A stretch of 64,000 bases of DNA from Sphingobacterium oryzagri (GTDB lineage Bacteria; Bacteroidota; Bacteroidia; Sphingobacteriales; Sphingobacteriaceae): contig NZ_CP117880.1 of the NCBI RefSeq assembly GCF_028736175.1, positions 4,092,001-4,156,000 of the forward strand. The letters run 5' to 3'. Below are positions 1-7,998 of this stretch, in pieces (within the stretch, counting starts at the first letter, position 1; each line of letters begins with the position of its first letter). The translations under genes were made by a program, and so were the position numbers. A model generated the notes under the pieces. It was not told where the DNA came from. It ran no database searches and saw only the letters and a list, made by a program, of their open reading frames with translations.

Positions 1-926
1 GAAGGTTTTGGTTGAACACGACAATCGCTTTTTTCGGCCTCTTTAGTATCATTGTCTGCAATCTTATTCTACATATCCATTTCGATGTAAAAGATCCGAT
101 AAAGTCGCCTATCAAAGTAAAAGTATGCGGATATCTCCTGACTTTCGGCCTGTGTTTGCTTATGTTAGCCTTTTCGGCACATCTGGACATGCTGACGCAT
201 GAGGAATGCCGGATTATCGAAGGCTCACCTGTCAATTTCTTTTTACTATCTGGCTTCCGCGCCGCTATTTTAGATTTAATCGTTTTGTTGTGGCTTTACT
301 TCTTAATGAATGATTATTTCAAAAACCAACTGGAACTCGAGCGTTCGAAGCTAGACAAGTTGAAAGAGCGCGCCGTCAACCAAATGCTTCGCCAGCAGGT
401 GCAACCACACTTTTTGTTTAATGCCCTTTCCAGCCTGAAATCACTCATCAAGAAAGATAGTGTGATGGCAGAATCTTACCTTTTACAACTTTCCGATTAC
501 CTACGCGGCAGCTTTATCACATCGGATGACGGACTCGCCACGGTAAAACAGGAACTGAAGCTTTGTGAAGACTACCTATCGATGCAAAAAATACGATTTA
601 AAGAAGCCATACAATATACCATTGCGGTATCTGAAGAGGTTTGGAAAGAACATTTGCCCATCTTTTCGCTACAACCCTTAGTAGATAACGCACTTAAGCA
701 TAATCATTACACGCTTGAAAATCCGCTGCATATTGAGATTTTGGAAGACGCAGGCTGGATTGTCGTACGAAACAACGTCTGTTTACGAAAAAATTCTTCG
801 GAAGACACCAACAATTACGGGTTAAACAACCTAAAAGAACGTTTTAGTTATTACCTGAAAGATAGTGTGATTATCCGTGAGGAAGGTCCTTGTTTTGAGG
901 TACATGTCAAAATTATCCACATATGA
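1..926 (+). CDS. LytS/YehU-type sensor histidine kinase (5' end probably outside window)
   Basis: Membrane sensor kinase of the His_kinase (LytS/YehU) type, the usual partner of LytTR regulators. The first in-window start is a TTG at base 12, but the frame is open to base 1, so the true start may lie upstream. Hydrophobic stretches at about residues 1-22, 40-58 and 78-100 look like membrane segments and are followed by a charged helix. The phosphoacceptor H-box QPHFLFNALSSL is at about residues 131-142 (His 133), and the N-box LQPLVDNALKHN lies in the ATPase part. The protein ends shortly after a GLNNLKERF G-box-like segment, as is typical of this family. Its stop overlaps the start of the response regulator (ATGA), so the two are translationally coupled. 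The signal sensed cannot be told from sequence. Confidence 0.88.
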   Translation, partial: RFWLNTTIAFFGLFSIIVCNLILHIHFDVKDPIKSPIKVKVCGYLLTFGLCLLMLAFSAHLDMLTHEECRIIEGSPVNFFLLSGFRAAILDLIVLLWLYFLMNDYFKNQLELERSKLDKLKERAVNQMLRQQVQPHFLFNALSSLKSLIKKDSVMAESYLLQLSDYLRGSFITSDDGLATVKQELKLCEDYLSMQKIRFKEAIQYTIAVSEEVWKEHLPIFSLQPLVDNALKHNHYTLENPLHIEILEDAGWIVVRNNVCLRKNSSEDTNNYGLNNLKERFSYYLKDSVIIREEGPCFEVHVKIIHI

Positions 927-1681
927 GAATAATCATTATCGAAGATGAAGATTTGACGGCAGAAGATCTTGCCTTAACCTTAAAGCGGATAGAGCCCGCA
1001 ACGGAGCTTTGCGCCCGCTTGTCTAGCGTGAAAGAGGCAATCACCTACCTTCGCACCAACCCATCGATCGACCTGATTTTTAGCGATATACAACTCGGCG
1101 ATGGTGAATCTTTCGACATTTTCAAAACCGTTCCACCCAAAGTGCCTATTGTGTTTTGCACGGCATATAATCAATATATGCTGGAAGCCTTCCAAACTTT
1201 TGGGCTTGATTACATCCTGAAGCCGTTCTCGAACGCCAGTATTCAACAGACTTTAGCGAAGTATAGGCAATTGCGCCAATCGTTTAACCAAAGTACGCTA
1301 GCTATGGTGGATGCAGTAAGCCAACCGAACAACCTGATCGAATCGCGAAAAAAATCGCTCATCGTGATCAATGGCGATAAAATAATCCCTATACCGCTTT
1401 CGGAGATTGCACTTTGCTACATTGAGTATGATAATATTTTCATTAAAACCAACGTGGGCAAACAGTTTTTAGTCAATAAATCGTTGGAGGAAATGGAGCA
1501 CATGCTCGGCGATGAATATTTTCGTGTAAACAGACAGCACATCATCAAACGCTCGACGATCGCTTTTGCAAACACCAGCCTCTCCCGAAAATTGATCTTG
1601 AGCTTACATATCGATCATCCTATCAAAATTTCGGTCAGCAAAGAGAAGTATCATACGTTTATGCAGTGGCTTGAAAGCTAG
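923..1681 (+). CDS. LytTR-family response regulator
   Basis: Two-domain DNA-binding response regulator. The receiver domain covers about residues 1-120, with acidic residues IEDED near the N-terminus, the phosphoacceptor Asp 55 in FSDIQLGD and the conserved Lys in ILKPFSN. A LytTR DNA-binding domain covers about residues 145-250, with the typical LCYIEYDNIFIKT and FFRVNRQHIIKR-like segments. The ATG overlaps the TGA of the upstream kinase by 4 bases, so this is almost certainly its cognate regulator. LytTR regulators usually bind paired direct repeats; no target site is evident nearby. The following gap (about 1682-1849) shows no clear terminator. Confidence 0.93.
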   Translation: MRIIIIEDEDLTAEDLALTLKRIEPATELCARLSSVKEAITYLRTNPSIDLIFSDIQLGDGESFDIFKTVPPKVPIVFCTAYNQYMLEAFQTFGLDYILKPFSNASIQQTLAKYRQLRQSFNQSTLAMVDAVSQPNNLIESRKKSLIVINGDKIIPIPLSEIALCYIEYDNIFIKTNVGKQFLVNKSLEEMEHMLGDEYFRVNRQHIIKRSTIAFANTSLSRKLILSLHIDHPIKISVSKEKYHTFMQWLES

Positions 1682-1849
1682 TTTGGGCTACCTTATGCGA
1701 CTATTCACCGGCAATACTGTCGGTTCGACCTAAAATTTGTCCGCTTCGGCCGATTTTCTCCATAATGTAACTTTTATTCCGCGCATATTTGTGTTGTTCA
1801 GTAGCTGCTGCTGCCCTACTGGCTGATATCTAAATAAAACAGTAAGTTC

Positions 1850-2122
1850 ATGAAAAAGTATGTATTGATTTTTAAGACCTCTATCCGAACGATTTTGGAG
1901 CGTTCTCACCTAATCGCAAAACTTTATCAAGTATCTAAAGAGGTAAAATTTGCGACGATAGATTTAGATGACGAGGATTTCATATTACGAATAGAATCTA
2001 CCCACCGCAATGAAGACTTTATCTCCAGATTTCTTCATTTAGAGGGCCATCAAGTAGCGTTTCTCGCCGCTTTCGAGAAAGATGAACTCGGCAGACCGTT
2101 GTTGCAACCTGCCTATTATTAA
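1850..2122 (+). CDS. Small conserved-looking hypothetical protein (90 aa)
   Basis: I do not recognise a named family. The 90-residue protein is rich in acidic and aromatic residues, has no signal peptide or membrane segment, and has a beta-alpha-beta-like pattern (MKKYVLIFKTSI at the N-terminus, then an Ile/Leu-rich helix and strands around DDEDFILRIES). That could suit a small ferredoxin-like fold such as a metal-binding-domain relative, but no CxxC motif is present. The ATG follows an AT-rich leader, and the gene stands alone on the plus strand 168 bases after the LytTR regulator. The assignment as a real gene rests on its natural amino-acid composition and clean placement between flanking genes. 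Confidence 0.6.
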   Translation: MKKYVLIFKTSIRTILERSHLIAKLYQVSKEVKFATIDLDDEDFILRIESTHRNEDFISRFLHLEGHQVAFLAAFEKDELGRPLLQPAYY

Positions 2123-2158
2123 GAAGTTTTTTTCTAAATATTTTGTGTATAAATCAAA

Positions 2159-2192
2159 AAGGATGACCAGCAGTCAAATGCATGTCATCCTT
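2159..2192 (-). terminator. Hairpin terminator downstream of the PQQ-type dehydrogenase gene
   Basis: Perfect 9-bp stem AAGGATGAC / GTCATCCTT with a 16-nt loop. Read on the minus strand it is followed by a T-run (TTTTTGATTTAT), the layout of an intrinsic terminator for the minus-strand gene that ends at 2246. It may also stop plus-strand read-through from the small gene ending at 2122. Confidence 0.75.
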
Positions 2193-2245
2193 CCCATTGT
2201 AACGTACTAAGTTTGCTAAGCCAATCTGTTCACCGTTAGCCGTGG

Positions 2246-3568
2246 CTATTCTTCAACCAGTACTGACCAAATCACATTCGCCGCATCATCAGTGACCAAC
2301 ATATATTTTTTGGTAAACGCGACGGATACTGGTCTGCCAAACACCTCATTTTTTTCGGCATCGCTAATAAATCCAGTCAAGAAATCTTGCGCTTCACCGG
2401 AAGGCCTTCCTTTAGAAAACGGCACAAACATCACCTTGTAACCAGAAAAAGTAGAGCGATTCCACGATCCATGCTGTCCGATGTAAGCGCCCTCTGGAAA
2501 ACCAGGTGCTTTATTAAAAGAAAGACCTAACGAAGCTGTGTGCGCGCCAACCGCGAAATCCGGTGTTATCGATTTTTGCACCATATCTTTCGGAAGTTTA
2601 TCTTTCCAGCGCGGATCGACGCGCTGCCCCCAGTAAGCGTAAGGCCAGCCGTAGAAACCTCCTTCTTTGACACTGCTGATGTAATCAGGAACTAACTCAT
2701 CACCCAGCTCGTCACGCTCGTTTACAGCTGTCCACAACGTCGCTGTTTGCGGTTCCAACGCCATACCTACCGGGTTGCGTATTCCCGAACTAAACACCCG
2801 CTCGCCCGAACCATCGAGATTGACTTCCAGAATCGCCGCCCGTCGCACTTCGTGTTCCATCCCATTTTCACCGACATTACTGCCTGATCCTACCGATATA
2901 TAAATTTTGCTACTGTCTGCATTCAAGATAATGTTACGTGTCCAATGATTGTTGTATCCGCCGGCAGGCAAACTCACTATTTTCTTTCCCGCTTTGTCAA
3001 TTTTTCCATTGGCGTAAGGAAAGCGCATCAAACCATCCGTATTCGCTACGTAAAACCATTCACCATGCTGCAACATGCCAAACGGTTGCGATAATCCGTT
3101 GAGCACCGTTTCTTTTTGATCAGCAATACCATCACCATTGCTATCCCGAAACCGTATAATTTCATTTGGGCTTTTGCTGCGGTACTTGTTTCGCGAATCC
3201 ATCTTTTCGTCTTTTTCCCCTTCCTTTTCCGTACGCGCCTGTGCTACGTAGATATCACCATTGGGCGCTACGTAAACGTGGCGCGGACTGTTGAGGCTAT
3301 CTGCAAAACGCTCGACTTTAAACCCGCTTGCGGCCGTCGGCTTTTGATCAGCTTTCCAGCCTAAAACTTTTGAAAACTTATTCGTTGGAGGAGTGGCAAG
3401 CGGATCTTCCGGAACAATTTGCAATCCGTATTCACGCTCCGGTGTAGCCGAGTCTGTTTGTTCGGTATCACGCTGACGGTTACCATTTCCGCAAGCATAG
3501 AGCATGCCCACGGCAGCAAACATGCAGAGCCAAGGAAACGTCTTGCCCAACCTTTTGTAATTCTTCAT
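2246..3568 (-). CDS. PQQ-dependent sugar dehydrogenase-like (GSDH/sorbosone dehydrogenase family) lipoprotein
   Basis: Predicted secreted lipoprotein of the glucose/sorbosone dehydrogenase family, a six-bladed beta-propeller. Family members oxidise sugars in the periplasm with PQQ, though many Bacteroidota members are uncharacterised. The N-terminus has a signal sequence ending in a lipobox at LYAC (Cys 26), then a low-complexity acidic linker. Propeller motifs seen include LNSPRHVYVAPNGDIYVA, DSNGDGIADQKE, GLSQPFGM, NHWTRNI, VGSGSNVGE, SSGIRNPVGMA and FYGWPYAYWG. The closing IGQHGSWNRS segment is typical of the family. At 440 residues it is normal for a single-domain member. No PQQ biosynthesis genes are in view, so cofactor use is inferred from family only. 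Confidence 0.85.
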   Translation of the reverse strand: MKNYKRLGKTFPWLCMFAAVGMLYACGNGNRQRDTEQTDSATPEREYGLQIVPEDPLATPPTNKFSKVLGWKADQKPTAASGFKVERFADSLNSPRHVYVAPNGDIYVAQARTEKEGEKDEKMDSRNKYRSKSPNEIIRFRDSNGDGIADQKETVLNGLSQPFGMLQHGEWFYVANTDGLMRFPYANGKIDKAGKKIVSLPAGGYNNHWTRNIILNADSSKIYISVGSGSNVGENGMEHEVRRAAILEVNLDGSGERVFSSGIRNPVGMALEPQTATLWTAVNERDELGDELVPDYISSVKEGGFYGWPYAYWGQRVDPRWKDKLPKDMVQKSITPDFAVGAHTASLGLSFNKAPGFPEGAYIGQHGSWNRSTFSGYKVMFVPFSKGRPSGEAQDFLTGFISDAEKNEVFGRPVSVAFTKKYMLVTDDAANVIWSVLVEE

Positions 3569-3682
3569 CCTATCTTGTTTTATTTTAGTTAACGAATGTG
3601 TACAAGCAAAGGGTCAGAAACCCTTTTATACTTAACCGAAATAAACCATAAATGTTCAGAACCAGACCGTTCTTTTCTATTT

Positions 3683-4075
3683 TTAGACTTTTAAGCCTCC
3701 GAAAATACTCGTCAACATGACCGAAAGTACGATCAACGTAATGAGTACATACATCTTATCACGCTCCAGCGCAAAAGCAATCAGTGAACAAAAAACACGT
3801 AAAATAGGCGTAGCAATTAGTGCCAGCACACCCAATTGAATGATTTCACGCGCGCTCCCGGTCAACGCACCTTCCACAATGCCACGATAAGTTGTATACC
3901 CATCTTCCTCACCGTGGAAAAATGTATAGTCGGGAATAGCTTCCTGGCCGTGTTGAATTAAATAGATAATCCCTCCTAATAAAGCAATGCCGCTCGCCAG
4001 CAACACACCATAACGTAATAAGTACGCAACCAGGAGATCGACATCCTTATCTTTTATTTCACTTATTTTTTTCAT
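3683..4075 (-). CDS. DUF1634 family membrane protein
   Basis: Small integral membrane protein with three hydrophobic segments (about residues 18-42, 75-97 and 105-128), matching the DUF1634 family in size and topology. DUF1634 genes commonly sit beside TauE/SafE exporters, and here the gene follows one on the same strand with a 20-base gap, so the two are probably co-transcribed and functionally linked. The biochemical role of the family is not established; an accessory subunit of the exporter is an inference from context. Confidence 0.8.
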   Translation of the reverse strand: MKKISEIKDKDVDLLVAYLLRYGVLLASGIALLGGIIYLIQHGQEAIPDYTFFHGEEDGYTTYRGIVEGALTGSAREIIQLGVLALIATPILRVFCSLIAFALERDKMYVLITLIVLSVMLTSIFGGLKV

Positions 4076-4095
4076 AAAAACGCAAGCGTATGTTG

Positions 4096-4929
4096 TTAAA
4101 ATTTATGCTGGATACCGTTATAGATCATTTGCAAGGCGACGAAAACAATGGCCACACAAAAAATGATGCGCAAAATTTTTGGATTCATGCGCGCCAACAA
4201 TTTGGCGCCGGTAAAAGCACCTGCCAAAACACCTAATATAACGGGCATCGCCAGTCCCGGATCCATGTAGCCACGCTGCAAGTATACCGCAGCGCTGGCA
4301 GCGGCGGTTACGCCGATCATAAAATTGCTCGTCGTTGTGCTGACTTTAAACGGGATATGCATGGCGGTATCCATTGCCAACACTTTTAGCGCGCCCGATC
4401 CGATGCCCAATAAACCCGAAATTACGCCGGCAAACGTCATGAGTGAAAAACCTGCCCCAACATTCTTGAGTTTATAAGCCACTTCCTTATCACCAACAGG
4501 ATACGTACTGTTCAGTTTTAAGCGCGCTGCCAACGAACTTCCTTCGCTAAGCGCATCTTGGTTTTTCTTGCGGATAGTCATAGCTGCCGAAAAAATTAAG
4601 ATTACACCAAACAAGATCGCAATGGTATTGGTAGGTGTATACACTGCAATCAAAGCACCTACCACAGCACCAACTGTGGTCGCGATCTCTAAAAACATGC
4701 CCAGTCTTACGTTCGTAATACCTTCCTTAACATAGGCACTCGCCGAACCTGAAGACGTTGCGATGGAAGCCAGCAAGGCAGCGCCAATAGCATAACGAAT
4801 ATCCACACCGAAAACCAAGGTTAGCAGCGGAATAACAACCACACCGCCGCCAAGTCCCGTAAGCGAACCTAATAATCCGGCAAAGTAAGATCCCAACAAC
4901 AAAATAAGAGTAAAAATGAGTACCGACAT
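4096..4929 (-). CDS. Sulfite exporter TauE/SafE family permease
   Basis: Polytopic membrane protein of the TauE/SafE family (DUF81), known for export of sulfite, sulfoacetate and related organosulfur anions. Eight or so hydrophobic segments are visible, with the two glycine-rich repeats diagnostic of the family: GSLTGLGGGVVVIPLL near the N-terminus and GVISGLLGIGSGALKV in the second half. I chose the ATG at 4929 because the protein then begins with the first membrane helix (MSVLIFTLI); an in-frame upstream start at 4998 would add 23 basic residues not expected in this family, though it cannot be excluded. It heads a two-gene unit with the DUF1634 gene. Substrate is not predictable. Confidence 0.88.
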   Translation of the reverse strand: MSVLIFTLILLLGSYFAGLLGSLTGLGGGVVVIPLLTLVFGVDIRYAIGAALLASIATSSGSASAYVKEGITNVRLGMFLEIATTVGAVVGALIAVYTPTNTIAILFGVILIFSAAMTIRKKNQDALSEGSSLAARLKLNSTYPVGDKEVAYKLKNVGAGFSLMTFAGVISGLLGIGSGALKVLAMDTAMHIPFKVSTTTSNFMIGVTAAASAAVYLQRGYMDPGLAMPVILGVLAGAFTGAKLLARMNPKILRIIFCVAIVFVALQMIYNGIQHKF

Positions 4930-4999
4930 AGGATAAAGAAGTAAAAAATAAATCTGCCCAGGGCGTCGCCGCAGCGCTACACGAGCAAATGAAAGCATA

Positions 5000-5566
5000 A
5001 AGATTTTCTTAAGGCAAACCTACGACTTAGAACATGAACTTGGTCATTTGTATCAACCAAGTGACAGGCTGCAACCAGACAGTTTCTACCAACAGGCCAG
5101 TATGCTGCCTGATGGCGCGAAGGCAAACAAACAAATCCCACCACCTTTGGAAAACAAATCAATTACACGAGATCACGCCGATGTATGCCGCTGCTAAAGG
5201 ATCCAAAAGCGCGTGCCAGCAAACCCGCTTCAAAAAAACAAATACCTTTTATAATTCAATAAGATTTTAATATTAAACATCTGCACGAGCCTACAGGAAA
5301 GGCAGGAATCTCCCGGTAAGTTCCTTCAGCCAGCAAAGCATAAAACATCGCTCATTTCGGGTTCTCAGACAGCATTACTGCGTTATTTAGCTTAAAAACT
5401 CGTGTAAAAAAGCAAAAAATTGCAACATTATTTAAGTTCCCTTTATTTTGAAAATAGAAATATTATTTTTTGAAAAATAAGCAATAAAATAAATGAATTT
5501 AAGTTATTTTTATATGTAAATTTACCGTACTTATTAACCGCATCTAACGACGAATACACACTTAAC
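5000..5566. other. Long non-coding interval before the orphan kinase
   Basis: About 570-640 bases without a convincing gene. The part near 5400-5560 is very AT-rich with A/T homopolymer runs and contains a GTAAATTTAC palindrome near 5516-5525, about 40 bases upstream of the kinase ATG. It probably holds divergent promoters for the TauE unit and the kinase. No strong terminator, repeat or RNA gene is seen. Confidence 0.4.
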
Positions 5567-6862
5567 ATGGAAACCATCCTGTCTTTATACAAAAGGCTGA
5601 CCCATATTGGGGTTCATGCTGATTTATCCTATCTGGAAAGCCGACGCACACAGATGTTAAATCTTATAGCGCTAACGTGTATTCCGCTTACATTTTTCTT
5701 CGGTTTAACCAATTTTATTGCACAACATAAACTGCTGTCGCTCATCAATTTTGCAAACAGTTTGGCTTCAGCTTCCGTACTTTGGCTGCATTATAAACAT
5801 CGGTATGCTGCCGGTCGGATCGTTTTGCTCGCCTTTAATTTTGTATTATTTTCAGCAGGGTGTTTTCTCTATCAAAATGGAGCTAGCTACTATTTGCTCT
5901 GTGTATTGATCGTGACGATATTGGTGTACGATAAGCGATGGATCCAAATCATTGCCGGCATAGCGATTATCACCGTAATTTTACTCGTTACTTTCTACCC
6001 GAAGATAGTTTCCGTGCATGACGCCCTCCCCACGAGCCGTAACATGATGAATACCATCGGAGCACTAGGTTTTATGGCTTTTATCATCAGCTTTTTTAAG
6101 CATATTCAATATGGATATCAAGCTAAAATTGAGGAGCAGCACGACAAACTGAAGGAGATGAACGTTGACATGCAAAAATTATTCTCGATCGTTTCACACG
6201 ATATTAAAAGTCCGCTAGCCTCGCTACAAAGTGTTATTTTACTTTTTCAGGAAGGCTTGCTTTCGCCGGAAACGACCGAACAGTCGATACGACTTGTCAA
6301 TCGGCGTATCTCGCAGCTCAATGTTACGCTAGAAAACCTGTTACACTGGAGCAGCAAAAACCTGCAAGGTTTGCAAACCACACGCAGCCACATTTATTTG
6401 GCCGGTGCTGTTCAGGAAACGTGTTATTTTTTAGAATCGTTGGCTTACCAAAAAGCGATTGACTTTGACATCCGAATAGATCCCGATGCATTTGTATACG
6501 CCGATCGAGACCAGTTGAGCACGATCCTCCGCAATCTTATTAGCAATGCCATCAAATTTAGTTATCCGGGCGGCACCGTAAAAATTGTTGGTCGAGCGAA
6601 TGCCGGCAGTATGATACTAGACGTGATTGACAAAGGCATGGGCATGGACGGCGTGAATGCCAAACAGCTCTTTATTTCTTTGCGCGAACCCACTTTTGGT
6701 ACCGACGGCGAACGTGGCTCTGGTGTGGGCTTATTGCTTTGTTACGAGCTGATCAAGCAAAACGAAGGCCTAATCACTGTTGATAGTGCGCTGGGCGAAG
6801 GCTCTACGTTTAAAATGACACTCCCGTTAGGAAAAGCACAAATGCGACCGGTAGTTGCTTAA
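5567..6862 (+). CDS. Orphan membrane sensor histidine kinase
   Basis: HisKA/HATPase kinase with an N-terminal membrane sensor of about six hydrophobic helices (residues about 30-50, 56-76, 83-102, 107-121, 127-145 and 160-178), followed by a short coiled coil (EEQHDKLKEMNVDMQKL). The H-box FSIVSHDIKSPLASLQ places the phosphoacceptor at His 211. The ATPase domain shows the N-box LRNLISNAIKF, the G1 box DVIDKGMGMDG and the G2 box RGSGVGLLLCYELI. No response-regulator gene adjoins it, so its partner is elsewhere. The sensor part resembles small-ligand or energy-state sensors, but that is only a topological impression. Confidence 0.9.
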   Translation: METILSLYKRLTHIGVHADLSYLESRRTQMLNLIALTCIPLTFFFGLTNFIAQHKLLSLINFANSLASASVLWLHYKHRYAAGRIVLLAFNFVLFSAGCFLYQNGASYYLLCVLIVTILVYDKRWIQIIAGIAIITVILLVTFYPKIVSVHDALPTSRNMMNTIGALGFMAFIISFFKHIQYGYQAKIEEQHDKLKEMNVDMQKLFSIVSHDIKSPLASLQSVILLFQEGLLSPETTEQSIRLVNRRISQLNVTLENLLHWSSKNLQGLQTTRSHIYLAGAVQETCYFLESLAYQKAIDFDIRIDPDAFVYADRDQLSTILRNLISNAIKFSYPGGTVKIVGRANAGSMILDVIDKGMGMDGVNAKQLFISLREPTFGTDGERGSGVGLLLCYELIKQNEGLITVDSALGEGSTFKMTLPLGKAQMRPVVA

Positions 6863-6938
6863 TGGCCACAGCGGCATATAACCAAGCCGCACCGTCATAC
6901 GCAAAAAGCTAGTTATACATTAACTCGTCTTTTTTTCT

Positions 6939-6946
6939 TATTTTTG
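6939..6946 (+). promoter_or_regulatory. -7-like octamer TATTTTTG
   Basis: Exact match to the Bacteroidota -7 element TAnnTTTG about 140 bases upstream of the cupin gene. No clear TTG -33 element lies at the expected 19-21 base distance, so this is a weak promoter call. A transcript from here would run into the UUCG hairpin at 7012-7036. Confidence 0.35.
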
Positions 6947-7011
6947 TATTGTTTAATAGTGGATACTTTCAAGTGCCAACGCCAATTGCATACTTGTTTC
7001 ATTATTAGCAG

Positions 7012-7040
7012 TACGGGGAGCTTCGGTGTCCCCGTATTTT
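7012..7040 (+). terminator. UUCG-tetraloop hairpin with T-run upstream of the cupin gene
   Basis: Perfect 8-bp stem TACGGGGA / TCCCCGTA closed by a loop that contains C-TTCG-G, a very stable tetraloop, followed by TTTTG. It sits 50 bases before the cupin start and about 150 bases after the kinase stop. It could end the kinase transcript, end a short RNA of about 85-90 nt started at the octamer at 6939, or act as an attenuator in the cupin leader. Confidence 0.65.
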
Positions 7041-7086
7041 GTATATTGACACCGTAAAATTTGTATAGCAATTAAATGATGGCTTG

Positions 7087-7416
7087 ATGAGAAATATTTT
7101 TATGAAAGACAGCGACTTATATTGGACGGAACTGGGTGAAGGCGTTCGTCGCAAGATACTTGCGCATAACGATGATCTTATGCTGGTCAAAGTAGCGTTT
7201 GAAAAGGGAGCTGTTGGCACGCTACATCAACACGTACATGTGCAGACTTCATATGTTAGCACCGGAAAATTTAGTTATCGCATTGGCGAAGAAGAACGAA
7301 TTTTAGATGTTGGCGACAGCTGCGTGATACCGAGCATGACGCTGCACGGCTGCACCTGCTTGGAAGCCGGCGAGCTCATCGATTGCTTTACGCCGCTGCG
7401 TGAAGATTTTATGTAA
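7087..7416 (+). CDS. Cupin-domain protein
   Basis: Single-domain cupin of 109 residues. Cupin motif 1 is visible as HQHVHVQTSYVSTGKF (metal-binding His residues) and motif 2 as GDSCVIPSMTLHGCTC, with the closing His. Such short cupins bind a divalent metal and have varied roles (isomerases, dioxygenases, sensors); the substrate cannot be inferred. The ATG at 7087 was preferred over a TTG one codon earlier; a further ATG at 7102 (MKDSDLYW) is also possible. The gene is alone on its strand and converges with the following small minus-strand gene. Confidence 0.85.
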   Translation: MRNIFMKDSDLYWTELGEGVRRKILAHNDDLMLVKVAFEKGAVGTLHQHVHVQTSYVSTGKFSYRIGEEERILDVGDSCVIPSMTLHGCTCLEAGELIDCFTPLREDFM

Positions 7417-7442
7417 GACCATCGAGTATAGCCGCTTACCCC

Positions 7443-7697
7443 TTAATCTTCCGCGATAAAGCGAATTTCCTGTAGGGAATGAATATCGCGAAAGCTTATC
7501 GATAACCGTTCCCGCGCACCGTGCAATAGTTCGTAGTTTGGATTAGCTTTAAATGCACGTTCAATCTCTTGAAAAGATTCCAAAACGTCATTATTATTTT
7601 CACACTCCTTAAAAATCTCTTCATAAAATGTACCGATAGCTTTATCTTCTGTACTTTTTATTATTCTTACTCTTCTTTCAGGCACCAGTAACTCCAT
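7443..7697 (-). CDS. Small hypothetical protein (84 aa)
   Basis: Family not recognised. The predicted 84-residue soluble protein is acidic and mostly helical, with no signal peptide, cysteines limited to one, and no known motif. It starts with an ATG preceded by an AT-rich region. Composition is natural and it fills the space between the cupin and the cyd region, so I accept it as a gene, but nothing points to a function. Confidence 0.55.
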   Translation of the reverse strand: MELLVPERRVRIIKSTEDKAIGTFYEEIFKECENNNDVLESFQEIERAFKANPNYELLHGARERLSISFRDIHSLQEIRFIAED

Positions 7698-7849
7698 AAT
7701 CTTATTAGTTTAGATATAACAATTTTTCAGCTAAATGATTCTTAACAATGCCTTTACAGCCGAATCGTTTACAAGCAATTTTCTAGGAATAACTAAAAAG
7801 AACTTCGTAAAGTTGCGAGAAATATTTTTTGCCGTATATGTACGTATGC

Positions 7850-7881
7850 ACGCAGCATAAATGCAGCTGGCTGCGTACTTT
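7850..7881 (+). terminator. Terminator-like hairpin upstream of cydA
   Basis: Stem ACGCAGC / GCTGCGT (7 bp) with a 13-nt loop, then ACTTTTTCG on the plus strand. No plus-strand gene ends just before it, since the preceding gene is on the minus strand. It may therefore belong to a leader or small transcript upstream of cydA rather than to a normal gene end. Confidence 0.45.
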
Positions 7882-7908
7882 TTCGTTAAATTATTTAGAT
7901 TGTTTCCA

Positions 7909-7956
7909 AACTATTTTCTTTTCTGCTTTCGGTCATGCCCAAAAAAGAAAATAGTT
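7909..7956. promoter_or_regulatory. 14-bp perfect inverted repeat upstream of cydA
   Basis: AACTATTTTCTTTT at 7909-7922 is matched exactly by its reverse complement at 7943-7956, with a 20-nt spacer. The right arm ends about 10 bases before a TATCTTTA -7-like octamer (7967-7974), so the repeat covers the region where -33 contacts would occur. It may be an operator for a dimeric regulator or a structured leader element controlling the oxidase genes. Confidence 0.5.
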
Positions 7957-7998
7957 AAATATTGAATATCTTTATTTCGTACAACTTACCTCGCCGCC

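Noticed and set aside
4977..5162. Minus-strand 61-codon open frame upstream of the TauE gene
   Set aside because: Composition unlike a protein of this genome and overlaps the likely promoter region.
5034..5270. Plus-strand open frame of 78 codons in the gap before the orphan kinase
   Set aside because: Unnatural composition (Asn/Thr/Gln/Cys runs), no recognised motif, lies in AT-rich regulatory DNA.
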